Notes: generated by a model from the sequence alone, not told the origin. A stretch of DNA of 57,500 nucleotides from Chromera velia (GCA_018398765.1 JAHBMJ010005947.1:1-57500); one strand, 5' to 3'; counted from the stretch's first letter, positions 11,349 to 22,647 are shown. Translations and numbers: made by a program.

Positions 11349-14300
11349 CTTTCCTCACTGGCTCAATTAGTCTTTTCTTTGTGCACTTTGTGTCTTCCTG
11401 CTTTCTCCTGAGTACACAGGCAGATCTAAAGGCGTGTATATCAGTCTCTGTATGGATGCACAATTGTGCGTGTGTGCAGGTAATCAGCGACGGCAATTTC
11501 GTTCTCCAAGTTCAACTCCTGGGGCTCTTGAGAGTTGTCCTCGTCAACTCCCACCACGACACCTCGGCGCTCTTCTCGAAGAAGAGCCGCCCCCCCCCAA
11601 TTTTCCCTCTGGCGCCCCCTCCCGGATCCGAACTGAGTCTGGTCACCAGCCCCCAGCAGGCAGTCTCTGCCCTGCAGGGAATGGGGCACGCCGCATCCAA
11701 AATAGGGGAAGAGGAAAGGCCGACTCTCCGAGCAGAACCAACGCAGAGAGACACGCTTGTCGATGATAATAAGGCTGCCCAGGCAGCAGCTGCCGCACTG
11801 GGCCAAGCGGGTGGTTTGGGTTCCTCTCTTGCTGTCTCTTCGCCCCCTGTGCCAATGGCTGGGGGTGTGACTGTGGTTGGCAGGTACCGAATCCTTCACG
11901 GAAACTTCCCGCTGCTTGCACAGAATATGATCGAAAAAGCCCAGGCGGTGCAGGCACTGAGACCAGTGGCAGAGACGGAAATGCTGATCCCCACCCTCCT
12001 GAAGGGCCTCCATGTGACCTATGCTGCAGATCCAGACGCAGAGGGAGACGGAGAGGGAGAGGAGAATGGAGGCAGACCCACAGTCGTGCATGGGGGGGAT
12101 TTGGACTCGGCGCCTCTTGGGCACTTTGTGAACTTCATCGTTTTTGCGATCAAGTCAGCTTGCATGGCAGAGAGATGAAGAGGGATTCTGTTTGCGTGGA
12201 ATCGAGAAGGACGTCCTCGTTTCTTTCTGTCTCTGTATTTTGTTTCTGGCCTTTTCTCGATCGAGGTTTGGTTGAGGAATTGGGTGCACGGGAAGGGCAC
12301 TCACTCTGATGGCAGATAGATCAGTGGCCTGCCGTTCGATCACGCCCTTTGTATCCATTCATTGATTCATAATGCGTGGGTGAGTGCAGGTACTTGCCGG
12401 ACTCTCGATTCCGTGGTGTCTGCTGTTCTCTTGTGGAGAACTTTTGCGATCTGATCAACCAGTAAGTCCGTAAGGGGCTTGGTGAAGGTTTTCTTTGAAT
12501 CAACTTGTGCGATGTTATGTTAATATTTTATGTAGAGGAAATGCACACGTGCAACAGACAAAGGAAGAAAAAGGTGCTTGCGATCAGTGGTGGTCTTCTG
12601 TCTGTCAGCTTTGATTTCAACGACCATTGTTCTCTCTCTTTCTCTCTCTTTCCTTCTCTCCCCAAGTAACTGTGCCGCCCTGGTTCCTTCTCTACCGTGC
12701 CCCGAGAGTTTTGTGCATTGCTGCGCGGTTTTTCAAAGTTCCTGGTTGGCCTTCCTTCTGTGATTGGATGGATGGATGCAGGCACGCATACAGAGCGAAT
12801 CCTGTGATCGTTCTTCGATTGATGACAGGGTTGGACGGGGTCGTTGCGCGTCTGCTGACGAAGTACGCAGCGTCCTCTGCCTCCCACGCAGACGCAGAGC
12901 CGGTTCCGACCTTCTCTGCATTGACACTCTTGAGTCTGGGCATCGTGGGGGGAAACACAAAAGCCTCAGAGAAGGAGAGAGCAGACAGGGAGACGGTCGA
13001 GCTTGCCCGACCCTTCCTCGAGGAAATCCCGAATATCATCAGGGCGTGCGTCGGGGCAGTGGCGGCGGCACCACCTGCGGCAGTACTCGCTGAAGAAGTG
13101 GGCGCCTCCGCCTTCGGTCCTGGAGAGGGGGATGTGGGTGGCGCCACGAATCGTCAGAGCTTCATGAGGGACCCTGCAGCTCTGAACGAGAGAGAAGAGA
13201 AGGCAGATTTGGACGTTGCCCGAAACAGAGAGGAACTCTGGGCAAAAGTGGTACGCCTTCTGAGCACTGTGTTTGGCCATTTCCCCCAGGTCTTTGTGGA
13301 GGGGTGCCTGTCTGTTTGGCACGACTGCTTTTTGTTCCCTCCCTCCTCTAGGAGTAACCCCGTCAACGTAGTCGGACCGGGGGGGAACATTCCTCTTCCT
13401 GAGGCAGCACAGGCTCTGGGGGGGGAGCCTCTGGTGGTAGACGGGGCAGGGAGACAGAGTTCTACACCGCAACTCCAACCTCAAGCACCCCCCCAGAGAG
13501 CTCTGCAGGGACCTTTGTTGAAGGTTCTCCATGCTCTGCACAAGCCAGACGCAAATCCATGGTCAGTGCGGGAGGGAGGGGGCCGATGACTGTTGTTTCT
13601 GTCGGCGTGTCTCTCTCTTTAGTTTTCGAACCTCTCGTGTCCTTTTTCGATGTCTGCCCGTGTCTAGTGCTTCTGTTGTTCTTGCTCCACGTCTAATTGT
13701 ATACTCTCTATGTTTTCTCAGGGAGGTGGTGGGAGCGGTGACACACGCGCTGGAGAATTTCTTCCGAAAGGAGAAACTGGCCGCTCAACAACAGTCAAGC
13801 TCTTCATCATCGCAACCGACGGGCCAGGCAGAGGGAGGAGACGGTGCGGAAAGTGCAGGGAAGCAGCGGGAGAGCATCATCTTCCATTTCACCTACTCGT
13901 TCTTGTCGACGGTCCCTCCAGATTTCTTCGAGGGGGGAGCAGAGCAGACAGAATTGGCGGGTGCTCCTGGAGGGAAGGACAAGGAGAGGGACGGGCAGGG
14001 ACAGCCCCGGTCCCCCTCGTCTTCCGGTCGTGCAGAGAAAACTTGGGACTCTCTCCTTAGACTTGTGCACACAGTCTTGACGATGTCCAAGCAGCCTCTC
14101 TCTTTGCTCTGGACACTTGCGGTCCTCGAAGGTTTCGATCAACAGAGGCACTCCCATGGGTCTGAGAGAATCCTCAAGGACAAGAAGGTCAGTCAGGCAG
14201 TCAGTCAGAACCTATTTTCTGCCTTTGCATCTGACTTATTCTTCTGCTGCCTCTTGACAGAGCTCTGACTTTGATTTGCCTTAACGCAGCTCCTCTCACA

Positions 14301-17300
14301 AGCTCAGTAAATATTGCACAGGGTGAGTTTATTCTTACTTGCTATCATTTTGAGTATATACGCTTTCTCTTCTGTCTCTCTGTTTCTCTCTCTCTCCCTG
14401 TCTGTCTGTGCAGTTCAAAAAGGATCTCGCAGATTTGGTCCACCTCTGCTGCCAGATGGCAGGGCGAATATTCCACACCCAAAACCGAACAGCCCTCCAC
14501 CCGTCTCTCTTCGATCTCGCCCCCCCCCACCCCCCCGCCTCTGAGGCGTTCGCACACGCAGCAGGCGGGCTCTTCTTCCAGCCCTCATTCCCTGATGCCG
14601 CACCAGGGGCGGGACCCAAGACGATGGTAGAGGGCCCCCCTGCAGCAGTCACGGGACGAATCGCCGACAGGTCCAAGGTCGGAGGACGGCCCACAATTTT
14701 AGTCCCTGCAAAGGACCCGGTAGAGGTCTCGGCTCTGCATGCACTGGCAGTGCTGACTGTGTGCTGTGCCGGGGTGGTGGTGTCAGAAAGGAGAACGCCC
14801 CTGGCGTCAGTCCTGATTCAGGCACTTTGCGATAACTTGGGGCCCGTCGTGCAGCTCCTGTACTCACAGGCGATTCAGGCACTCCCTCTTCGGTCGGTTG
14901 AGCGGTAGACCGTCTGTGTGTGTGTCGTTCTTGGTGTCCAGCTTTCAGGAGGACTCGTGACGGCGATTGATGTTTGCCCTCTTTGTCAAAAGGCATTTCC
15001 GCGTCAATGCCCCTTTCGCGTCTGGCTTGTAATGAAAGGAATGGGCCTTCGTCCCCTCCCTCTCTGTATCTGTCTGTCTGTCTGTCTGTTTGTGTGTGAA
15101 GAAAAGAAGGGAGAAGAAGAAGCATATAGTTTTTGTGTGTGTGTGTGTGTGTGCGTGTGTGCAGGTACTTCGTGATGCTCCTCTTGTCCTCCATGCCCTA
15201 TTCCCTCTACCCTGCCTGCCTCCCTGCCCTGAAGAAGACTGTGCTCGACATGTTGAACACCACCAATTTCTTCTTCATGGACAGGAGGACACTGAGGTCA
15301 GTCAGTCAGTCAGTCAGACGTCGGAATTTCCTTTCCTCTCCGGCATTTCATATCCACTGTGCGTGTGCGTGAGTCTCTCCGTTTTTCTTTTAGACTGCCG
15401 GTACTGCAATTACCTGCATAGTTGGTTCTCACAAAGAGACGGCCGTTCGCCTCTGTATACCATTGGCCCTCTGGGTGGCTGTGTGCAGGTGCTGGGCGAA
15501 GGTGATCCACCGGGTTGTCTTGGACGATTTCCAAAAACTCGAAATGTACGCCCCTCCTCCGGGGGGACTCTCTGTGTTCTCGGGAAGATCAGACGCAGAG
15601 AGCAGGGCCAAACACCTGAAGAGAATTTCGATGCTCATCTTTTCATGCCCCCAAGACGCATTCGTTGCCCAGCTTCCCTCCATCCTGGAGAGACTGGTCG
15701 AGTCTCTGAGGGTCCCCAACGCCCCTCCGTTGTACGAACAGGTCTTTCTCGCAATGCGCGTGTTGATGCTGTGCGTGTCCCCCCAGTATCTCACACCGCT
15801 CTGGCCTGTCTTGCTGACCGAGCTAATCAAGGTCCTCTCGGGGAGACCTCTCCAGGACCCCCAGCTGGTCCTTGCCGCATTGAAGGTCCGTCGGTCGCGT
15901 CGGTCAGTGGACTGCGGTACTAATCGGCTGGAATCATCAGACAGAATGAATGCACTCACTGGTGCTTACTGCTTTTTTCATTCCTTCCCTAACACTCAAG
16001 GATCGAAAGAACGCACTCACTCTCGCATTCCATGAGGATGAAACTCTGATTTGGTCTCTGATGTTTGCCATGCAGCGTCTGTTTATCTTGCATTATACTC
16101 CGAAAGCTTTATCTCGATATACTCATGCGTTCTCGCTATTGCCAACGGCGCGTCCACTCTTCACGCTTGTCTCCCGCTGTTTCCTCCCTTCATTTTTCAC
16201 TCACCTGTTCATCTCCTCCCCTTGTCGGGCTGCCTCTTCCTTCCTTCCTTGCAGGTAGTCGACCTAGCGTCTGTCCTGGAGCTGCCCGAGTTCCACCTCC
16301 ACCAGTGGATCTTCGTGTCTGACCTCCTGCACGCGGCAGACGACACGGAGGAAGAACAGGGGGCAGAGGACACGGGAGGGGAAGGGGGAGAGAAGAAAAG
16401 GGACAGTGCCACAGAGGGGGAGAAGGGAACTGCAGAAGGTGAAACCCCCGCAGCCGTGTCTAGCGAAGGTGCAGAGAGTGGGGGGGGATCGGGGGAGACG
16501 GCAGCCGAACCAGAGGGACTGTACACCCCCGTCTCGGCAGCCAGGGAGCCGCAAGGAAATGTGACAGCAGAGCTTCCCAAGGCAAAGGGAAAGAAGAAAG
16601 ACTCGGTGCCCCCATCTGCATCTGCACAACCAGCAGTGACCTTGCCACCAGCTTCACCCGCTCCGGAGGCAGTGGGTGTAGCGAGTAACATTTCGACTTT
16701 CAAACCATACGCAGCTGTGCTGTCAGAGATCTGCGGTGTGCGAGAGGAGCAGGATTCTCGGAAACCCGCCGTACAGCTGACGCACCACTCAAGTACCGCC
16801 ACCGGAGTTTCTGCAAGGTCCCGTCCCCTCGTTTTCCATTCTCAACGGGGAAGCGTCTCTGTTTTGCCCTCAGGAGGACCTGCCGTGGCGTCTTCTTCTT
16901 CCGCTGCGGGGGCGGCAAGACGGTCGAAGGCGGGGTCGGAAGCAGCGCAGTTGAACGTGCCGCCGCCTTCCGGAGTCCCCACAACCGTCCCCCCTCCGTA
17001 CGGTGCGAGGACTTCGATCGCTTCTAGCTCAGCAGACGGGGAGGCCGAGGAGGGAGACGGGGCCCCTGACTGGCTGAGGGTCGAGTTGGAAGGGTACAGA
17101 AAACCTCTGATTCTCTTGAGGAAGGCCCGGGTGGGTGGGTGGGGGCGTTGGGACTGCCTGTAGTGTGCAGTTTGTTTCCTTGAGCGGGTTTCTTTTCTTT
17201 GTCGCCTCTGTTTTGTTTCTCCTCGGCACTCTCGTTCCCAATTGTGTAAGGTTTCTTTCCCAGAATTGAACCACCCTTCTCTTTGGTCTCCGCTCTGGAA

Positions 17301-18301
17301 GGAATATGGACGTATTGTTTTGTGTTCAAAAGAGAAGAAGAATGAAGCTATTTTGGAGGATGTGGACTCACAGCAAACTTTTTTGGTTTCCTGTCTCACT
17401 CCAAGCAAGTTGCGTGCGTGGGTGCGTGCAGACGTCTGCGGAAGTTGGAAACGCCGCCTGTGCTCTGGACTCCCAAGCGGTCGTCTCTGCTGTTTGTACT
17501 AGAGGAGTCGATAGGGACGCGCTAGTCAGGTCAGCATCCAACAAGTCTGCTTTCTTTCTTCCTTCTCTCCTCGAAGAGTTCTCTACTTTCTTTTCTGTCC
17601 ACTGACTCATCGAACCTATTGCAAGTCGAATCGCCCTTTTGAATGGACTCTGCGGGCCGGTTTGGTTTATTTGCTTAATTGTGGGTTACTCTTCTGACTC
17701 TCCGTGTGCCCCGTCGTGTATGCATGTGTGCATGCCTGTACGTCGACTGTTTTTTGACTTCTTTGTCTATCTTCCAGGCACTTGTGTACTTGCACATATT
17801 CGTGACTTAAGAAATGCCACGGACTCTTTGACTGACTGACTGACTGACTGACTGACTGACTGACTGACTGACTGAATGAATGAATGAATGAATGAATGAA
17901 TGAATGAATGAATGAACGAACGCAGATCGATCGAGGACGACCTCTCTGAGCTGCCTGACGTCCTTCTCGACTGGAGTCGTGCGATCGACCCTCAGAGCAT
18001 CTGCGCAGGGGTGAACGAGAGGTCCAGGAAGATCCACTGGCCCCGTAGCCGAAGTGGGGGACGCCCGGGGTGACGGGTCGATGGGCAACATGATGCAGAA
18101 CCTTTTTAGCCGTGTGGGAAGGGAGAAGGGTGGGAAGAGAGGGAGGGAGACTAAACGCACGTCTATCTGAACAGTTGGGGTCGGGGGGGAGGGGGGGGGC
18201 TTTCCGATGATGAAGACTCCATTGAGCAGCAGCTGGATGAACGGATTTTCATTGACCGCATATCTGCACAAGCGGAAGCTCGGGCAGTAGCAAGCAACTA
18301 A
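1401..18301 (+). CDS. DOP1: Dopey/DOP1 family protein (endosome-Golgi trafficking), about 36 exons, about 2546 aa
   Basis: I reassembled 36 exons (7,641 coding bases) whose junction phases all agree. The product is about 2,546 residues, like the animal Dopey proteins (about 2,300-2,460). Family signatures appear in the right order. The N-terminal domain has ...EWADLSNCLQKLHK, KRLAQCLNPSLPSGV, KTLETYAAIFDLIQ, YSSGLFPFFSNAA, FLPLG and LLVSLLPGVED. The middle has RLEAVKRYAVLW. The C-terminal domain has LPSILERLVESLRVPNAP and SPQYLTPLWPVLLTELIKVL. Known role of the family: a large leucine-zipper/heptad-rich scaffold that works with the Arf-GEF-like MON2 in endosome-to-Golgi retrograde traffic and organelle positioning. 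Cytosolic or membrane-peripheral location is inferred from the family; no signal peptide or membrane span is seen. Acidic, Gly/Ser-rich inserts interrupt the conserved blocks. The exact ends of exons 21-24 are the least certain. Confidence 0.92.
2575..2617. repeat. (GT)n microsatellite in DOP1 intron 5
   Basis: About 43 bases of uninterrupted GT dinucleotides lie 18 bases downstream of the exon 5 donor. It is one of several GT tracts in introns here (others near 7378, 15134 and 35383). Confidence 0.95.
7378..7456. repeat. Compound GT / GA / CAGA microsatellite in DOP1 intron 17
   Basis: A GT run, then about 30 bases of GA repeats, then CAGA repeats begin about ten bases after the exon 17 donor. 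All lie within the intron, so they do not affect the protein. Confidence 0.9.
10104..12153 (+). other. DOP1: DOP1 exons 25-26 (central region)
   Basis: Exon 25 (10104-11243, 380 codons) begins with a helical-repeat segment (DIILRVIAASC, RLEAVKRYAVLWKYSHF, AIRHASRSWLTQAA) typical of the Dopey middle. It then runs into a Gly/Ser/Thr-rich, probably disordered stretch (about 10550-10790) and returns to an ordered piece ending in CFLAEPLLEVLAK. Exon 26 (11480-12153) continues in phase 0 with VLQVQLLGLLRVVLVNS, then a linker, then an ordered block ending HFVNFIVFAIK. Its donor is AA|GTCAGC, chosen over reading on to the TGA at 12176 because the next exon restores the family alignment. Confidence 0.82.
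12390..18301 (+). other. DOP1: DOP1 exon map, exons 27-36 (C-terminal Dopey domain)
   Basis: Exons: 12390-12461, 12782-13561, 13722-14187, 14414-14892, 15165-15296, 15489-15885, 16255-17130, 17432-17529, 17926-18021, 18175-18301. Exon 32 holds the best-conserved block (RLVESLRVP..., SPQYLTPLWP). Exon 33 carries a long Glu/Gly/Ala-rich insert between LELPEFHLHQWIFVSD and STFKPYAAVLSEICG. The last junction is a choice. Reading exon 35 straight on gives a stop at 18071. Splicing AG|GTCCAG at 18021 to the acceptor at 18174 stays in phase and adds an acidic helical tail (SDDEDSIEQQLDERIFIDRI) ending at TAA 18299-18301. That resembles the charged IEE...DFLE end of animal Dopey, so I prefer it. Confidence 0.72.
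17827..17917. repeat. TGAC and TGAA tetranucleotide arrays at the exon 35 acceptor
   Basis: About 45 bases of TGAC units switch directly to about 45 bases of TGAA units. The array stops within ten bases of the cgcag acceptor of DOP1 exon 35. It replaces the usual pyrimidine tract immediately upstream of the splice site. Confidence 0.95.
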
Positions 18302-19122
18302 GTCTAAAGCCGCTCATAAGTCCGTAAACTAGCCTGTTTGAGACTATGTTAAACAATCTTATGAATACATATAAATTTTTTTTTATTAAGCATATTGTAT
18401 AGCAAATTAATACTATTACATTAAATTGCCATTAATTATACATAAAAATATTTTTTCTTGAGTTTTCATTTGATTTTCTACTAATTTTCTAGATTTTTTT
18501 CATATATAGCTTTCAACAAAAAACTATTAGAAAAAAACTTTGAAGTTGTACATAAAGTGCAGAATACACTGCATTAGCGCTCCAACTGGAGTTACTAGGC
18601 ATCCTCTAACTAACTAACTAACCATGGTATGCATGGTAGGATTAAGATTCTATAGGGATTAATCATAGGATAGGATAGGATAGGATTAATGTCTGGAGGA
18701 TTGGCCTCCTGCCCCAATGCCGAGCGCTCGACGTGCAACGTCCAGGAAAAAAGTACATACACGTGTCAGACCTTCCTGGCCAGCCCGCACAGGCCAAAAA
18801 GACCTATGCCGCAAACTGTTTATAATATAATAAGATTTATGTCCGGAGGAGCCGGGAGGACTGACGTCCCAGCCGAACGCTAAACTCTAGGCCGAACTAG
18901 ATGCCGAATGTGTAACGAGCACCTTCTGGAGCAAGCTAGTGCTTAGAATATCTGGTCTTAGTACTAGCCGAGATAATATCCAGCGGGGATATTATGTTAT
19001 TAAAACTATATATTGAGTTAATTGAGTCAATTAAATTGACAATTAATGATTCCAAGATTTAGCCTTTTGAGATGCAACTTCACGTAAGAAAGCTAGCTGG
19101 CTAACTAGCTGGTTGTTAATGG
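18302..19122. other. AT-rich intergenic spacer
   Basis: GC content drops sharply just after the DOP1 stop. The stretch contains A/T homopolymer-rich sequence (18370-18560), a small ggatagg tandem near 18668-18688, and no credible reading frame. I see no gene here. Confidence 0.7.
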
Positions 19123-19420
19123 TGTTATGTCTAATGAGGACGCTAACAATGGCGCAGCTAGAAAGGTGGCTAGCGTGACATAAGAACATGAAGCTGTATA
19201 GGCCATACGCAGAGTCTAAGGACTGTCAGATGGAACGAAAGGACGAAAGCTAGAAGCATGATGTCATTCTGATTGATCGAACTCTCATTGGGTGAACATT
19301 GGTGGGATGAAATAATTGTGGTCAGACGTACGGGCGAGTCGATCACGCGGCCCCGGCAAGGCGCGGTGAGGCGGGAATTAATGCAGCCTGTGCGTCGGCC
19401 CTGGAAGGCGGAACACAACA
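19123..19420 (+). repeat. Dispersed repeat family, copy A (uninterrupted)
   Basis: About 300 bases starting tgttatgtctaatgagg and ending near gaacacaaca. They recur as copy B at 20634-21203. The repeat has a hairpin-capable left part (gacgctaac...gctagcgtgacat), a middle ending ctctcattgggtga, and a GC-rich right part around ggccctggaaggcgg. It starts TG and ends CA like an LTR, but I found no target duplication and no coding internal region, so the class is open. Copy A serves as the empty site that proves the insertion in copy B. Confidence 0.7.
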
Positions 19421-20633
19421 CAGCTTCCCTTTTCTTTTCGTTTCTTTTCTTTTCAGTGATCTCGAGGAGCCAAGGGGTCTGAATGAGAGAGATGGACATG
19501 CAGAAAGCGAGATTGGTCAGAGGTAGGGAAACATTTGAGCCCATGACAGGATTGTAGCCCTGTGAACAGAGCCTCCAAATACGGGAGGTCACGGAGGGAA
19601 CCCATGTATGCATGCCTATCTCACCTGTCATACGTATATAGAGGTCTGCATGATAAGGGTGACCGCTCATAAAAAGAGAAGAGTGAAAATAAAAAAGATA
19701 GAGGCTTCAGACATGCCATTGGCTGTGAGAGATCATGCCTGCATCGACTGCATGCAGAGTGAGGGAATGGATAAGCAATAGCAGTGAAGGTCAGAAAGTG
19801 GGAGAGGTGAGAAGACCAATGGATGATCATCAAACGATCGGTGATTACAATGCGAAATCACCAAAGGAAAAAAAAGGCAAGGCAACAAACAGACGCTGTG
19901 TACTCTCTTCGTCTTTCTCTGCCCTTGTCAGTACAGACACCTGGATGAGTAAGTTCAAAATAAGAAGAGACGGCCAAAAGACAGACACAGACATGCAGAC
20001 TGTCGATCTTCTTGAGAAAGACAGATAAAGACATGATGAATGGAAAGACCTAGAGGGCGGCCGTCGGACAAAGTCCTGGTGCTAGATGACTATGGAAGAA
20101 GAGAACCGCCCCCATTGTATGTAGGTGCCTTACACTATGAGGTCTAGCTGTGAGGTCAAGGAGGTCGAGTAGCAAGGTGGAAAATAATTAATTAAGGAGA
20201 AATAATTCCACCAAAGCAACATTGTCAAGCGAGCCGTCTCGATCGGTTTCCAAAAAAACAGTTCCATGAAGTCACGATGATGATGATGGGCAAGAGGTTG
20301 ATGATAACGTTCACGAGGTGAAAGAAGAAGACAGGACCAGAGTACAGGGTGGAAGCAGCGAACTAAGTCTTGATGAAAAGCAAGCGTAAAGTGGAGGATA
20401 TCCACTTGGAAGCGCCCAACGGAAGAGAGAACTGACAGTGTGAAAAGAAAAAATCAGGCTATGGAAGGCATAAGTGGAGAGAGGTTACCATGGGAGCCAA
20501 GGAGTCTAGAAGATACTTAAAGAAAAGATGGCAGGGCACCAGGCTGCCCGGGATAAGTAAATCGAGGAAAGATGTCTTACGAAATGAGGAGATGAAAGAA
20601 GGAAGGCCCTGGATCGTTTTAGCGGTACTACCA
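19421..20633. other. Intergenic sequence between the two repeat copies
   Basis: Purine-biased, moderately AT-rich sequence. No frame is convincing and no database-recognisable element is visible to me. It could be the non-coding interior of an element whose ends are repeat copies A and B, but I see no primer-binding site next to copy A. Confidence 0.5.
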
Positions 20634-21203
20634 TGTTATGTCTAATGAGGACGCTAACAATGGCGCAGCTAGAAAGGTGGCTAGCGTGACATTATCACTG
20701 ACATAAGAATATGAAGCTGCATAGGCTATACGCAGAGTCCAAGAACTCTAGCAAGGACTATCAGACGGAATGAAAGAACAAAAGCTAGAAGCATGATGTT
20801 ATTCTGATTTATCAAACTCTCATTGGGTGAGAACCTCCCTAAACCTAAGTACCACTTGAAAAAATTTAATCAAGATGATCTCTACCTACGGCATCGTTTT
20901 TTAAGAGACCGTTTACGCCTGCGGCATAGATGGTCAAGACACCGTTTAGATATGCGGCTTTGGCTTTCAAGAGACCGTAAATGATCCGCGCCTGCGGCGC
21001 GGACTTTCAAGCTTATCCAAAAATGCGGTTTGAACTTTCAAGTGGTAATTAGGTTCAGGGAGGTCTGGGTGAGCATTGGTGAGATGAAATAATTGTGGTC
21101 GGACAGGCGAGTCGATCGCGTGGCCCCGGAAAGCTCCAGGCCCGGCAAGGCGTGGTAAGGCGGGAATGCAGCCTGTGCGTCGGCCCTGGAAGGCGGAATA
21201 CAA
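20634..21203 (+). repeat. Dispersed repeat family, copy B (interrupted by a TIR element)
   Basis: The same repeat as 19123-19420, with point differences and a small internal duplication around gacattatcactgacat. It is split after ctcattgggtgag by the element at 20832-21065 and resumes at cattggtgagatg. Confidence 0.72.
20832..21065. mobile_element. Non-autonomous TIR DNA transposon (MITE), hAT-like by target duplication
   Basis: A 234-bp insert whose two ends are inverted copies for about 30 bases with only a few mismatches: aacctccctaaacctaagt at the left, and the complement of taattaggttcagggaggtc at the right. It is flanked by an exact 8-bp duplication, tgggtgag (20824-20831 and 21066-21073). 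Copy A of the host repeat has a single near-identical site with no insert. It has no ORF. The interior has several ccgttta / cctgcggc sub-repeats. Eight-base duplications are typical of hAT-type transposases, so the superfamily is inferred. Confidence 0.85.
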
Positions 21204-21213
21204 CAGAGTTCCT

Positions 21214-22647
21214 TCTAAGAACACTAGTAAGAACAACGTTGTGTACTAAGCTGTGTATGGCTCATTGGCTTAGTGCCGATCAGCTCAGATAATATCTACG
21301 CCGGGGGGAGTACGCCCTTTCTAGGCAGTGAACTTTGAGGGCATGGTCCTAGGCACCCCGGGTCCTGGAATACTATAAATCTTATCCTATATATTATCTT
21401 AAACTTTATGTTAGTAATCTTTTGAAAAATTGTATAATCATACATAAATGTGTTCATACAATTAAATCAACCATTAAAATGAATATAAATTGAATTACAT
21501 AACGGTCAAACACTGGCAGACTCAGTGGCAGTACTAACAACTAGACTGAACAGGCTGAGTCCCTGGTTGGCAAGCATTGAGAGACTGTTACTGAGACTCG
21601 GAATTTCAGTGAGAAAGCCTGAACACTTCATTAGGTCCAGTCATATTCCGGTCATCCAAGTTTCATGTGCAACGTTTTCAAAATATGGCAGGTGTACTCC
21701 GACACGTTTCGGCTTGAAGAGGCTCAGCGTGGAGGGGCTCTTTTTCCGGTTGAATCCTTAATGGGATAGTTTCCTAGTAGCATCCAGTTGAAGTCCGTCA
21801 AGACCCACCTGCATAGATCATTGGAGAAGTACGGGAGAATGAAAAGAAACGACCAGACACCCGCAAAAGACGTCGTGCACGTGCAGTCAATTCCCCTTCT
21901 CGGCACTTCAAAAGAAACGTCTCGGGGGCGCTTCATCAGAAAAGTTTTCTTGCTCAGCGAACGCGTGTCGGTCAGTTCGCAGCTTGCCAGGGTACCAGAT
22001 TCTCAAGAGGCTCTGTTGGTCAGAGATCGCCCAGCTGGGTCTCTATGTGCATGTAGGGGCTTGAGATCGCCACACACAGCCAATGCAACTGTGTGACTCG
22101 GCCCCGCACAAACATCCATGCAGGGACAAAGAAGGAGAAAACAATCAAGAAATTGCAAAGGCGGCCTTCCTGCACCCATCCTCTGCCGTTCACACTGCCA
22201 CAACCAACGAAGTTCACCAAAGAGATTGCAGACGAACAGGGAAGAGGCAAACAAAAGACGGGCAGACAAGACAATGCATCGGGAAAGGCAAGACCGCTGA
22301 ACCCTCAACCAGACCGTCCGTCTCTCGGAGTTCAACCTCACGTTCTCGTGAGGCAAAAAGGAATTAAAACAAAAGAAAATGAAAAACATGCTTGAGACGA
22401 AATGAAACTGACGTTCGAAAAAGCACCACAAAATGAACGTCGTGTAAGAACAGCACGACACATCCATAGAAGGGCGACACAAATTACGAAGATAGACAGA
22501 TCCGAAAGGCAAAGAAAGATGCCGTCCGGAAGGAACCTCAAGGCAGCATCACAATGGCACATTGACAGCTAGCATGTGCGACTCATTCATTCATGTATCC
22601 TTTCATTTGTGTGCATTTCAAAAATGGAAAGAGCAAGGCATTGTCCA
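21214..22647. other. Intergenic region without a supported gene
   Basis: An AT-rich island (about 21365-21510) is followed by average-composition sequence up to the mitochondrial-leader gene. Frames near 21525-21761 and 22083-22512 lack motifs or splice support. The 22500-22647 end is probably 3' UTR of the minus-strand gene. Confidence 0.5.

Noticed and set aside
12019-12178. DOP1 ending at the TGA at 12176 after MAER
   Set aside because: Splicing AA|GTCAGC at 12153 to 12390 stays in phase and continues the Dopey alignment for 1,000 more residues.
13331-13353. Possible extra intron at the ctcctctag in DOP1 exon 28
   Set aside because: The frame reads through without a stop and no phase-compatible donor improves the family alignment.
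10143-16802. Minus-strand frames of 100-230 codons opposite DOP1 (for example 11441-12124, 12966-13541, 16209-16802)
   Set aside because: They mirror the GC-rich third positions of the DOP1 exons and contain no domains. The plus-strand frames match the Dopey family.
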